Assembly (NCBI GenBank): GCA_949751835.1
Contig: CATKHK010000100.1
Location: forward strand, 62,001-126,000
Source: Blepharisma japonicum
Taxonomy: Eukaryota > Ciliophora > Heterotrichea > Heterotrichida > Blepharismidae
Length of the DNA stretch: 64,000 bases
Direction: 5' to 3'
Part shown: positions 11,098-21,907 of the stretch, piece by piece
Layout: each line of letters opens with the position of its first letter
Position numbering within the stretch: position 1 is the stretch's first letter
Made by a program: the position numbers and the translations under genes
The notes under the pieces: generated by a model
Told to the model about the DNA's origin: nothing
The model's database searches: none
The model's input: the letters and a program-made list of their open reading frames with translations, nothing else

Positions 11098-11737
11098 GAT
11101 TAGTGAATTATTTAATTATAGTTAGCTTCAGATTATGAGATATTTTCATATTTTATAAAGATAATAAAGATTCGATTATTTTTAGTTGAAAGAGTTTAAA
11201 TTGTTGGAAGACTAAAGAGATTGGAATTGTGGTATATGTGATACCTAAAATATGGCTGAAATTTGTACTTGAGCTTAAGTAAAAGGGCGTAAATTTAATG
11301 GGATAATCAGAATTTAAGCTTATAATGAACATAAACTTAATTACAATATGCTCAAGCAGCTTTTAGATTTTTTATTCCAATTATCAGGCATTATAAAATT
11401 TTTGAAACTCAAAATGATTGTCCTTATTTAATTTTTGTCTTAAAATTAATTTTAAAGCCATAAAGATTCAATATGGAGCCATTTACATAATTTCATAAAT
11501 CTTTAAATATTAGGTAATCTATAAGTATCCTTCATTACAATAAATCCTCATTAGTTTTGTTATATTTCTAATTTATGTATAAAAATTGCTTGAAATACTA
11601 TAAATGAAGATCTGGCTTAAAGTAGACAAAAACTTTAAATATCGCATAATCCCGAATTCATATTCTGAATTAGATTATAATTTCTGATGCTTTTACTAGG
11701 CTTTAAGCTTTTATTATTATGATTTAATTAAGCTAAA
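11098..11737. other. Intergenic, AT-rich
   Basis: A 640-nt spacer upstream of two divergent genes. I found no frame that looks coding with TGA as Trp, and no tRNA-like cloverleaf. Confidence 0.5.
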
Positions 11738-12307
11738 ATGGAAAGATTACAGCAAGATGTTGAAGACTTAAAGAAATCATATATAAAAGAGAGCTCTCCT
11801 CTATTAAAAAAATCCTATCAGCAGCTCGCAGAGCTTCATTCTAAAAAACTAAGAATGCTTCCTCACGTATTAATAAACATTGTAACAAATAAAGCAAATC
11901 CTAAGAGAAAAAAAGAGAAAATATATTACACCTCAAATAATTCCTCCTCTTCTTCGACATGTAAATCTCCATCAAGCAGTAGCAAATTATACGGCATTGC
12001 TTCTAATGAAAGTTATGAAACTTTTACTAAAGGAAGCCCAAGTAAAAATTATCCACCAAAGAGATCAATAACATCTTTACAAAATTATGGGTTAGAAACT
12101 AATAAGCATTTAATTTCATACGAAAACTCAGACAGTAGGCACATTATGCTTGAATTTACTCCAAATGTGTTCGCTGACACAAATGTATCAATACCAATTA
12201 GCCTTTCTCCGCTACTCCCGAATAAATTCCAAAAGCAAGCTTATAGTAAAGGTGCGAAGAGTAAAGGAAGAAATGCCATAACTGGAAGGCCTGTTTTTAA
12301 AGTTTAA
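11738..12307 (+). CDS. Hypothetical basic, Ser-rich protein with N-terminal coiled coil (189 aa)
   Basis: I do not recognise this protein. Residues 1-45 are heptad-like and charged (MERLQQDVEDLKKSYIKES, then LLKKSYQQLAELHSKK). The middle is a Ser/Lys-rich low-complexity tract (SNNSSSSSTCKSPSSSSK). The C-terminus is basic (SKGAKSKGRNAITGRPVFKV). There is no signal peptide or membrane segment. It lies 111 nt upstream of another coiled-coil gene on the same strand. The composition suits a microtubule- or cytoskeleton-associated protein, which is only inference. The ATG choice is the first in frame. Confidence 0.6.
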   Translation: MERLQQDVEDLKKSYIKESSPLLKKSYQQLAELHSKKLRMLPHVLINIVTNKANPKRKKEKIYYTSNNSSSSSTCKSPSSSSKLYGIASNESYETFTKGSPSKNYPPKRSITSLQNYGLETNKHLISYENSDSRHIMLEFTPNVFADTNVSIPISLSPLLPNKFQKQAYSKGAKSKGRNAITGRPVFKV

Positions 12308-12418
12308 TGAGTTGAATATGTAATTATAAGTAAAGCTATTAATCTATTTCAGTTATTTTTTGAAGAAAATGGTTTCATGTTAGAATTTTGATACTTAAAA
12401 ATGTAATAATTGACAGTT

Positions 12419-13855
12419 ATGGCTACGGAATATATACAAGGCCTGATTTCAAATGCTAATTTTTCAACAGAAATTATTGATACAATTAAAGACTCCATGG
12501 AAGGGTTTATGGGAAGCTTTACAGATCAAATAAATGCCAATCCAAAATTATTAAGTGATATAAGGCAAAGATTTAAAGCAAAGCAGCCAAAGCCTCCAGT
12601 TGAAGAAATCCCTCATAAACCTCCTGTTATAGATAAAGCAACACGAGATTTGCAGCTCTTAGAACATCAGCTTAAAACTGATGTTAATAAAGAATTCACA
12701 AAAAAACTCAAAGAAGAACGCCTTGAGCGTGAACGTCGCATCAAAGAAAGAGAAGAAAAACAAACCAAAAAGCTCCTCGACGAAATCGAAGAAAAGAAAA
12801 AAGAACGCGAGGATTACTACTTACAGCAAGAACTTGAAAAACAAAAAAGAATTGAAGAACTCAAACAAAAAGCAGAAGAACGCAAAAAAGACATAGAAAC
12901 CAGAAAAGAAATAGGACAAAAAGAATATCAAAGAGTCGTCAGCAATAAGCCTCTATTTAAACAAATGGAAGATAAATTCAATCAACAAGTCCTAATGCCC
13001 GAGCTAGAAAAGAAAAAAGCAGAGCTTGCTAAAAAAAGAATGCTATTTCAGCCTATTAACCCACAAGAAATATATGAGCATTCTAAGAAAATCAATGAGA
13101 TAAGAAAAGAACAAGAGCAAAGACGCCAAAAAGAACTAGTCCAGCGGTCCTTAGAAGAGCAGGTTAACTTTTTATCACCAAATTTACAGTCACATTTTAC
13201 AGAAGCCATTATGGAAGAAGAAAGAAGAAAGCGAGAAGAAGCCGAAAAGGTAAAAGAAGACGTTATAAATAGAAAACTAAAAATGATGCAATATGCCGAT
13301 TTAGTTAAAGAAATGTTTCAGCCTAGTATTGATAAAAATAAGCAAAATGAGCTTGAAGAGAGAATTGAAAAAATCAAGACAAAGCCAAAGAAAATGGTAA
13401 ATAAAGCCAGCGTAAAAAGTTGGTCTGAGAGGGAATCAGGGAACGAAAATGAAGAAACTGGCTCAGAAGGTGCCATTTCAAGACCGAAAAAATGGAAAAG
13501 AAAGCCATTAGATTTGCCCCCTGGAAAACCTCCTAAGAAAGAGTTTATTAAAATTGATTATTTGGCAGAAATGAGAAAAGAAAAAGATGGTAAAGACCCA
13601 TTGGCTGCAAGAGCTGTAAATTTAAATTGGGAGCATGAGCTTGAAGACGAAAATTTGACACCTGAAGAAAAAGCTAATAGAATTAGACATAAAGCTGAAT
13701 TAATGGAAAAGAAAGCAAGGATACAGGAATTTAATATTGGGAAAATGAATATTCAAAACAATCAAGGGATTGAAGCAACTGAGCAAGTTAACGATATGAT
13801 TATTGGGTCTATTAAAGCGAAACTTGCATTACTACAACAAGTTACTGGTAAATAA
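12419..13855 (+). CDS. Long coiled-coil protein, probably cytoskeletal (478 aa)
   Basis: The ATG at 12419 is preferred over an upstream TTG. After a short N-terminal region, about residues 70-310 are an almost continuous Glu/Lys/Arg-rich helix (for example RLERERRIKEREEKQTKK), followed by a basic linker with Trp residues (KSWSERESGNE, RPKKWKRKPLDLPPGKPP). The C-terminal block (FIKIDYLAEMRKEKDGKD and NLTPEEKANRIRHKAELMEK) looks like a compact conserved segment. No enzymatic domain is evident. Such proteins in ciliates are often basal-body or axoneme components, but I cannot name a family. The gene ends 21 nt from the 3' end of the convergent Nudix gene. Confidence 0.7.
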   Translation: MATEYIQGLISNANFSTEIIDTIKDSMEGFMGSFTDQINANPKLLSDIRQRFKAKQPKPPVEEIPHKPPVIDKATRDLQLLEHQLKTDVNKEFTKKLKEERLERERRIKEREEKQTKKLLDEIEEKKKEREDYYLQQELEKQKRIEELKQKAEERKKDIETRKEIGQKEYQRVVSNKPLFKQMEDKFNQQVLMPELEKKKAELAKKRMLFQPINPQEIYEHSKKINEIRKEQEQRRQKELVQRSLEEQVNFLSPNLQSHFTEAIMEEERRKREEAEKVKEDVINRKLKMMQYADLVKEMFQPSIDKNKQNELEERIEKIKTKPKKMVNKASVKSWSERESGNENEETGSEGAISRPKKWKRKPLDLPPGKPPKKEFIKIDYLAEMRKEKDGKDPLAARAVNLNWEHELEDENLTPEEKANRIRHKAELMEKKARIQEFNIGKMNIQNNQGIEATEQVNDMIIGSIKAKLALLQQVTGK

Positions 13856-13876
13856 TTTTAAGCTAAATAATTAATT

Positions 13877-14473
13877 TTATCTTTTCCTTTGATGTCCTAA
13901 TGCAAAATTATAAAGATTTGCAGATATAATGTAATTTTTTTCTTGGGTAAGTATCAGTAGATTTTCAAGTAAATTTTCAGTAGGAACTAACTCTACAGTT
14001 ATAAGCTCTTCATTTTCTAACTCTTGGTGCGGGTTTCTATTTGCTTCTAAATCTGGATTGACTCGTATATAAACAAATCTCGTTTTTTCTGTGCTTTTTC
14101 AAGGATCAATACAGATAACTGGCCCTATGTGAATTATATCTTCTTCATATGCAGTATAACCAGTCTCTTCTTTAAGCTCTCTTAAAGCACATATTGAGGC
14201 TGTAGAGTCGGTGGAGTCTACAAGGCCTGATGGGAATTCAAGCACGTATCTGTCTACAGGGACTCGGTAGCAAGCAATTAAAATTAATTTGTTTATGCCA
14301 TTTTCCATTATGGTAGCCAAAACATCGGCACAGTCGAAATTTAGATTTGGGTTGGATATATTTCTGGATATATAATATCAAATGGTCTCTTTATCATTTC
14401 TTTTTCGAATCTTTACTTCGTGCATTTTGATTCACCTACCTTGATGCACAATTTCAGCCTCTCTAGTTATCAT
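13877..14473 (-). CDS. NUDT5-like ADP-sugar pyrophosphatase (198 aa)
   Basis: With TGA as Trp, the frame runs from the ATG at 14473 to TAA at 13877 and aligns with NUDT5 along its length. It has the N-terminal EIVHQGRWIKMHEVKI (two-domain NUDT5 pattern), then RYVLEFPSGLVD, and a Nudix box ending ALRELKEETGY. The position that is Glu in the box (G-x5-E) is Asp here. The C-terminus (ANLYNFALGHQRKR) matches the family's last helix. NUDT5 enzymes hydrolyse ADP-ribose and ADP-sugars to AMP and sugar phosphate using Mg2+. Three Trp residues (W14, W29 and W127) are encoded by TGA, so standard-code calling would truncate both ends. Confidence 0.88.
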
Positions 14474-14653
14474 TTTTATTAATATTCCTTCATGTTTCAA
14501 ATTGATTGAAATTTATGGAATAAATTTTGATGTTATGAAAAGCACACTATTCTTCAGATTTCAAATGAAAGCTAGCAATTCTAAAGTGTTTATTATATAC
14601 AGAAACACCTTAATATCACATCATAATCTTAAATTGAAGCTAAGTTAGTTAGT

Positions 14654-16373
<1,720 letters not shown>

Positions 16374-18062
16374 TTACGATCCCATAATGTTTCCTTCAAG
16401 CTTAACCCCGAATTGTCTGTAAATAAAATTGCAAAGCTCCTCATTCCCTGCTATTTTTGCAATTTCCAGCACATTTTTATTCCTTTTGTTTTGTTGTATC
16501 AAATAAGCCCCATTAATTACCAAATATTCAATAACTCTACAAGCCCAAGCTTTAATTGCCTTATCAAAAATTTTCTTCTCCATCTCGATTCCATTCAGCT
16601 CAAATAAACCTTTAAGCGTCTGTGTTGAGCAACTTCTTATCAGGGTTTCTAAATTTAGTCTGGCTGCTAGCGTAACTGCAGTTTCCCCAAACTTATCTTG
16701 GATATTTACATCAATTCCAAGCAAAACGATATATTTTATTAAATCTGGTTCACTATTTAAAGTTCTGATCAAAAAATAAGGGTCTTCTACTAAGCAATGC
16801 AAAATTGTCCCTTCTGTGGAGACACTGATTCTTTTGTTAGCATTGATAAAAATAGATTTTTCAATACGCAGAAGCTCAAAAGAACAGATTAAGGACTCAG
16901 GATATGTTTTACAATGTCGAAGTCCTGCTAACATTTTGGAATGAAAGGATTCACTTTGTAATATTGCATCATTTTTAGCAACAAGATTTGATACTAAATA
17001 ATCAAAAATATCATAATCATGCTTTGCGGCTGCTTTTAAAATATCAGCACGACTCTCGTGATCATATTTTCGAAAAATCTTCTTTTTAGGTATAAGCTTA
17101 ATAAGCTCGTCGAAATTTCCTCCTTTTATATATGAGGAAATTATATGTACAAGCTCTTGCTCTTTTTTTAAGTTTGGCTTGAAGATTTTTATTTTTATGT
17201 AAGTAAAAGCTAGTAATAAAAATGATAGGGATAATGAGACTGATAAAGATATAACAACAAATGTTTTTATTTCTTGCATTTCAATGAGAAAAAATATTTG
17301 AATTATAAATTGTCCTATATCTTCGGCAAAAAATCGAATCGCTGGTAAAACCATTGATTTTTTAGCTCATTTCCTTGTATTATAAACGCTTTTTTCCCCT
17401 TCTAAATACATAGTTTCATATTTTCCTAGCAAGTCAAAAAGTACTAAATATTCAGTCAGCTGAAAGCCCAAAATTTCCTGCTTTCATCATGCTTTGATCT
17501 GTGTGAACATCAAAATTGAACTAAAAGTAATCATTAGTGCCAATGCATAAGGAGCAACATAGCTTTTACATGAAAATGCTAAAGCCACAAAGCCAAAATC
17601 AGTATAAATATCCAGCTTTCCCAGCATGCTTGAAACCAACTTCACATGCTGAGTTATGCTTAATTTACTATGCCCACTGAGTGGTTGAATAATTTTCACA
17701 ATTTTTATAGCCATAAAATACTCAAAAATAAACGAAAAACATAAAAAAATCCCAATTGTTATATGAGCACTTTCATATTGGCCTGCTTCACAATTCCTTA
17801 TATAAAATGCAGGATATATAAAGATGATTATTAATCATAACGCCAAAGCCATCATATAGCAGTATATAAATAAAGCTCTAACCAATGGGATTAATTGCTT
17901 GTTTACTTCTTTAATTTTGTCAGCACGAGTTTGTATAAAATCTGTTTTAGAGAAATATTTTCCAACTCTTCGCTTGATAAATCTTTTATTGGAAATTATA
18001 ATTTCTTCTACTTCATCAAATTCGTCACCTGTTAAAAAAGGGGAATGAATTTTCTCATTCAT
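16374..18062 (-). CDS. Multi-pass membrane protein with ankyrin-like C-terminus (562 aa)
   Basis: Reading TGA as Trp joins the whole frame from the ATG at 18062 to TAA at 16374. The N-terminal about 60 residues are cytosolic-looking and charged. Then come about five hydrophobic spans, including ALFIYCYMMALALWLIIIF, GIFLCFSFIFEYFMAI, ALALMITFSSILMF and VVISLSVSLSLSFLLLAF. The C-terminal half looks like degenerate ankyrin repeats (YIVLLGIDVNIQDKFGETAV, then RVIEYLVINGAYLIQQNKRN). I know no named family with exactly this layout. It resembles ciliate channel-like or scaffold membrane proteins, but no pore motif is visible. Several Trp are TGA, including a W-W pair near KAWWKQEILG. Confidence 0.75.
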
Positions 18063-18566
18063 TTTATGATTAATTAATCATGTTTTTTGAATGCTATTTT
18101 TGAAATGGATTTTGAATAATTTTTGTAAGAAATAATTTTTCCTGAGTTTGAGACTACGTAAGTAGTTACTGATAAACACTAGGACTTCAAATATAAATGG
18201 CAAGGAAATAAATGTTAGTCAATAGAAGTTATTTACTTATAACTGGAGAGATATTATTATATCTTAAAATTATATATTTTGTTAAGCTGTTGCTCTAATT
18301 AATTTTATTCATTCTGTAATAAATTGCTGAATAAAAGCAAAATTTTTAATTAAATCATTAACTTTCTTCTAGAAAACCGCAAATTTTAATAAATCTTCGA
18401 AATCAAACTCAAAAATCCCTATAACCTTTCCTAAACTCTTATTACTTTACCCCAATATTTTTTCCAGCATTTCCTCTAAAAATTCCTTAATTTCTATTTC
18501 TTCATATTTCAAAATTCCCATTCTGAAAACCTAATTTCTCATTTCCTTATCATATAATAAAAAGGG
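18063..18566. other. Divergent promoter region; pyrimidine-rich 14-3-3 leader
   Basis: A 504-nt spacer. The last about 200 nt before the 14-3-3 ATG (18,360-18,560) are rich in C and T on the sense strand, with few purines in runs. The same feature precedes the GAPDH and cyclin genes. No coding frame was seen. Confidence 0.4.
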
Positions 18567-19319
18567 ATGGAGGACTTAACTTATAAAGCCAAGCTTGCAG
18601 AGCAGGCTGAGAGATACGACGACATGATTAATATCATGAAAAACGTTATCCGCCAGGCCACTGAACTCAATGTCGACCAAAGAAACCTCCTCAGCGTCGG
18701 CTATAAAAATATTGTAGGTGTTCGCAGAACTGCATGGCGAACCATCTCTGCGTTGGAGTCCAAAGAAGAATCGCGCTCAAACGCCAAAAGAGTAGAACTA
18801 GCCCGCGCTTATCGTCTGAAAATTGAAGAAGAGCTCAATAGAGTTTGCCAGGAGATTCTTGACTTAATCACTGAAATTCTCAATAAAAAGGTAAATTCCA
18901 ATGAATCTAGAGTGTTCTTTTTGAAGATGCAAGGAGACTATTACAGGTACATGGCAGAGTATCAGACTTCTGAAGTAAATAAAGCAAGATATGGAAATAC
19001 TGCAGCCGAAAATGCAGCAAGGGTATATCAGGAAGCTACCGACCTGGCAAGCACTGAGCTCCCGCCTACCCACCCAATTAGATTAGGCCTAGCTTTGAAT
19101 TATTCAGTATTTTATTATGAAGTAAAAGAACAGCCTAGTGAAGCTTGCAATATGGCAAGAAACGCCTTTGATCAAGCTATTGCAGAGCTTGATAACTTAG
19201 ACGAGGACCAGTATAAGGACAGCACCACCATCATGCAGCTAATCAGAGATAATTTAACACTTTGGACATCAGAAATGCAGGAAGAGCCAAAAGACTCAGC
19301 CCAAGTAGAAGATCTTTAA
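18567..19319 (+). CDS. 14-3-3 protein (250 aa)
   Basis: A complete 14-3-3 protein: nine-helix all-alpha family that binds phospho-Ser/Thr motifs as dimers. The diagnostic RNLLSVGYKNIVGVRRTAWR is present with the phosphopeptide-binding Lys and Arg. MQGDYYRYMAEYQ supplies the Arg-Tyr pair, and LGLALNYSVFYYE and TLWTSEMQ are the usual C-terminal signatures. The length fits the family. All Trp codons are TGG and codon use is relatively G/C-rich in the first third, in keeping with an abundant protein. Partners cannot be told from sequence. Confidence 0.98.
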   Translation: MEDLTYKAKLAEQAERYDDMINIMKNVIRQATELNVDQRNLLSVGYKNIVGVRRTAWRTISALESKEESRSNAKRVELARAYRLKIEEELNRVCQEILDLITEILNKKVNSNESRVFFLKMQGDYYRYMAEYQTSEVNKARYGNTAAENAARVYQEATDLASTELPPTHPIRLGLALNYSVFYYEVKEQPSEACNMARNAFDQAIAELDNLDEDQYKDSTTIMQLIRDNLTLWTSEMQEEPKDSAQVEDL

Positions 19320-19830
19320 GAAATTTAATAGAGCATTTTAAATGGAATTCTAGAAAATCAATTTGGAGGGATTTTTCTGGAAAAGTTATGTCTTTTAGAT
19401 TTCAATTACAATATATTTCGGAAATAATTTTCCTGATTTAAATAAAAAGCCAGTTAAGGCTGAGCGACATTTTTCATCTTTAATGAAAAATTTTAGATAT
19501 TGCTCGAAGGTAATCAATCCTGCATAACTATGAAAATAATAAGAATAAAAAGATCTTACATATAGAAAAAAGGCTGTTTTCATAATAAATATTAAGAATC
19601 TTAAATAATATTAAGTAAATATACTAACCAAATCTTTAGAAAGAAATTATATATAGGTAGAATAATGAAAAATCGTCAATTATAGTGCCTAATTTGAAAC
19701 AATTAATTCAGAATAAAAAAAAATCCAGTTATAATCACATTACAACTATTAAAAATAGGATACTGATATATTGAAAATGGATGATTTATATGGATAAATT
19801 CAAAAAAATTCTGGCAGCTAATATAAATAA
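19320..19830. other. Intergenic, AT-rich
   Basis: A 511-nt spacer after the 14-3-3 gene. A minus-strand 62-codon frame (19395-19583) starts with ATG but has no recognisable domain and no partner, so I do not call it. Nothing else was seen. Confidence 0.4.
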
Positions 19831-20091
19831 ATGGGATTATGTTTTGCTAAATCAACAACTTTGCGAAACGCAGAAGGCGTAAAAATAAAGCAGTCATTTA
19901 AAGTTTCATATAAGGCGAAGCAAAATATATGAAAATCAAAAGCATTAAATGCTCCAAAACTTTCTCTTGATAGTAATAGACTATATAAGAGAAGGCAAAT
20001 GCAAATTGACAGAAATGCACAAGCTTTATATATAGTTTGTGATAACTCAACAATTACTTCAGCTTCCACGCAGTTCGGAGAAGGAAGTTAA
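19831..20091 (+). CDS. Small putative N-acylated basic protein (86 aa)
   Basis: This frame is open only when TGA (one codon, in QNIWKSKALNA) is read as Trp. It starts MGLCFAKSTT: Gly at position 2, Ala at 6 and Lys at 7 fit an N-myristoylation site, and Cys4 would be a natural palmitoylation site. The rest is basic and polar (KIKQSFKVSYKAKQN, SNRLYKRRQMQIDRN). There is no signal peptide or membrane segment. It matches no family that I know. The amino-acid composition is protein-like, unlike the antisense frame in the same place, which lacks an ATG. A membrane-peripheral role is inference from the N-terminus. Confidence 0.5.
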
Positions 20092-20382
20092 GGCCAAATG
20101 GCTATGTTAATAATTAATTTTCATTTTTATGTGATATAACAGTATACTCCCATCAAAAGCTAAGGTAAATATGAAATTATAATTTATATCAATCAAGCAT
20201 TTTTTTTAAAAATAGATAGTTTATCTTCTTTTGTAATGAATCAATTTCCTACCATCTCCATTTATAAATTTAATATTAAGAAAATGAATAAAATGGAGTT
20301 TTTATTAATTATATCATAAAATAGGGTTTATTATCAAACAAAATAAAGAATTAAGAAAAGATGATAAAAAATTATTTAGAAA

Positions 20383-20658
20383 TTAGGCACTTTTGAAAAG
20401 GAGAATTCCAATTGGTCCTATATAAAAATAAATATAATTTCGAGCCTCAAATGTTACATGAGCTCCAAAATGTCTTCCCACAATACAATGCCAATGTGGC
20501 TGATACCTATCCTCAAATATTTTCTTAATATGAGAAGCAATTTCTTTTTCTGTGCTTTTACCTGAAATTGCATTAATTGCTGTTTCTATCGCAAAATCTT
20601 TCATTTCTGGCTCCATTTCATCAATCTTAACAACCGCACTTAGGCTTCCTGAGCTCAT
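20383..20658 (-). CDS. DYNLL1: Dynein light chain LC8 (91 aa)
   Basis: LC8 is a small homodimeric hub that binds the dynein intermediate chain and many other partners in cytoplasm and cilia. The core signature is present: ASHIKKIFEDRYQPHWHCIV, GRHFGAHVTFEARNYIYFYI and GPIGILLFKSA at the C-terminus. The length of 91 residues is within two of animal LC8 (89). The Trp in PHWHC is TGG. The gene shares a 62-nt divergent promoter with the kelch-like gene at 20721. Confidence 0.96.
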   Translation of the reverse strand: MSSGSLSAVVKIDEMEPEMKDFAIETAINAISGKSTEKEIASHIKKIFEDRYQPHWHCIVGRHFGAHVTFEARNYIYFYIGPIGILLFKSA

Positions 20659-20720
20659 TTTTATTTATTCTTATAACTGTCCAATAATTTTTCAAAAATT
20701 CTTAAAAATCCATATAAATC

Positions 20721-21527
20721 ATGAAATATTTAGATGAAAATGAAGAAAACGTTGAAACTTGTCCAGTAATATTAAGATTTCAAGAAAGAACCAGCAAAAT
20801 CATAATCACAAACCTTCAAACCTTTTCCTTAAAAGAGCAAAAATTAGAAATCCCTGAAGCAATGGGAATTTGGAGTTCAATGTGCTTAATTCCTGGGAAT
20901 TCTCATTTTTGCTATGGAAATTATTACAATAAAGAATGCAAAGGCACAGCTTTTATTATTTCTGAAAATAAAAAAATTAGGAAGATTCCGTCAGGGTTTC
21001 CTTGTAATGGCGCAGGAACGATTTATTTCCAAGGGAGCGTTTATTCTTTTGGAGGATATAATATGATGCCTTTAAGAATTGTTCAGATATTTAGTTTGGC
21101 AGAAAATAGATGAAAATTGGCAGCGCCTTTGCCGAGTCCTCCTGAATCCTTGTCTTGTGCAGTTTTCAGGTATTTGATTTTGCTGTCTGGGGATAATTTT
21201 AGCACTCTTTATCTTTATGATCCTTTTATTGACTGCTATTCAGATGCCCAGCTGTCCCTCAACTCATATGTGCCGAAAATGGTTATTGCAGCTAGTGAAA
21301 GAGCTTATGTAATAGATGGAAAAATATATGAAAGTGAAATCAATAATCCATATAAATGGGAAGAAATAGGAGATATAATGCTTTCTTGGAACTCTTTACT
21401 TTCTTATAAAGTCAGATGGGGAAATGCAGTATATTTTCATCATCGATATCAGCTATATGAATTTGATTTAACACAGAAAACACTAAAAAGAATAAAGCAT
21501 GATGTTAGATTCAGGGAAGAAGTTTAG
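20721..21527 (+). CDS. Kelch-type beta-propeller protein (268 aa)
   Basis: Reading the TGA at 21111-21113 as Trp (ENRWKLAAPLPSPP) joins two frames and restores the typical kelch W-x(n)-P turn. Kelch-like blades are seen at GTIYFQGSVYSFGGYN, then NRWKLAAPLPSPP, then VIDGKIYESEINNPYKW. The protein is close in layout to the C-terminal half of the zinc-finger/kelch protein at 58573-60366 (compare IPSGFPCNGAGTIYF with MPSGTPCCYSSAIYF). It lacks the zinc-finger and coiled-coil N-terminus. Kelch propellers mediate protein binding; the partner is unknown. It ends with TAG. Confidence 0.8.
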
Positions 21528-21657
21528 ATATAAACAAAATGAGCTTTTTTATTTCAAATTAAATAAATTAAGCATATTAGGAATGAATTTCTGTATTAGC
21601 TATAATATTTAAATAATGTCGATGTAAATTAAGATATTAAAATACTATTAAATTAAA

Positions 21658-21903
21658 ATGAAGATTTATTGTATTAACTTTGAGGCGGAAGCGTATTATT
21701 TGTGGCAAAAAATGATTGAAGCTCAGTTTAGAGTTAGAATCATATTAAAAGAGAGTATGATTCCAATTTTTTATGATGGCTTATTGATTTCATCAGATTG
21801 AAGAAATTACAGGAGGTTTTTGATTTTCGCAAGATATATGATTTGCATATCTATTTATAGAAAAAACTGAAAAATTGAGAATCTATTTATTAAATTTATA
21901 TAA
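21658..21903 (+). CDS. Small possible gene of unknown function (81 aa)
   Basis: The frame from the ATG at 21658 to TAA at 21903 is open only with TGA as Trp (two TGA plus one TGG). It begins MKIYCINFEAEAYYLWQKM and is basic and aromatic toward the C-terminus (RRFLIFARYMICISIYRKNW). It ends 4 nt before the ATG of the WD40/channel gene, which is closer than any other tandem pair here and raises doubt. No family was recognised. It could be a genuine micro-gene, an upstream reading frame of the next transcript, or chance. Confidence 0.3.
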
Positions 21904-21907
21904 AATA

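Noticed and set aside
19395-19583. Minus-strand 62-codon frame starting with ATG
   Set aside because: No recognisable domain, no homologue in the window, AT-rich surroundings. Kept only as a note in the spacer entry.
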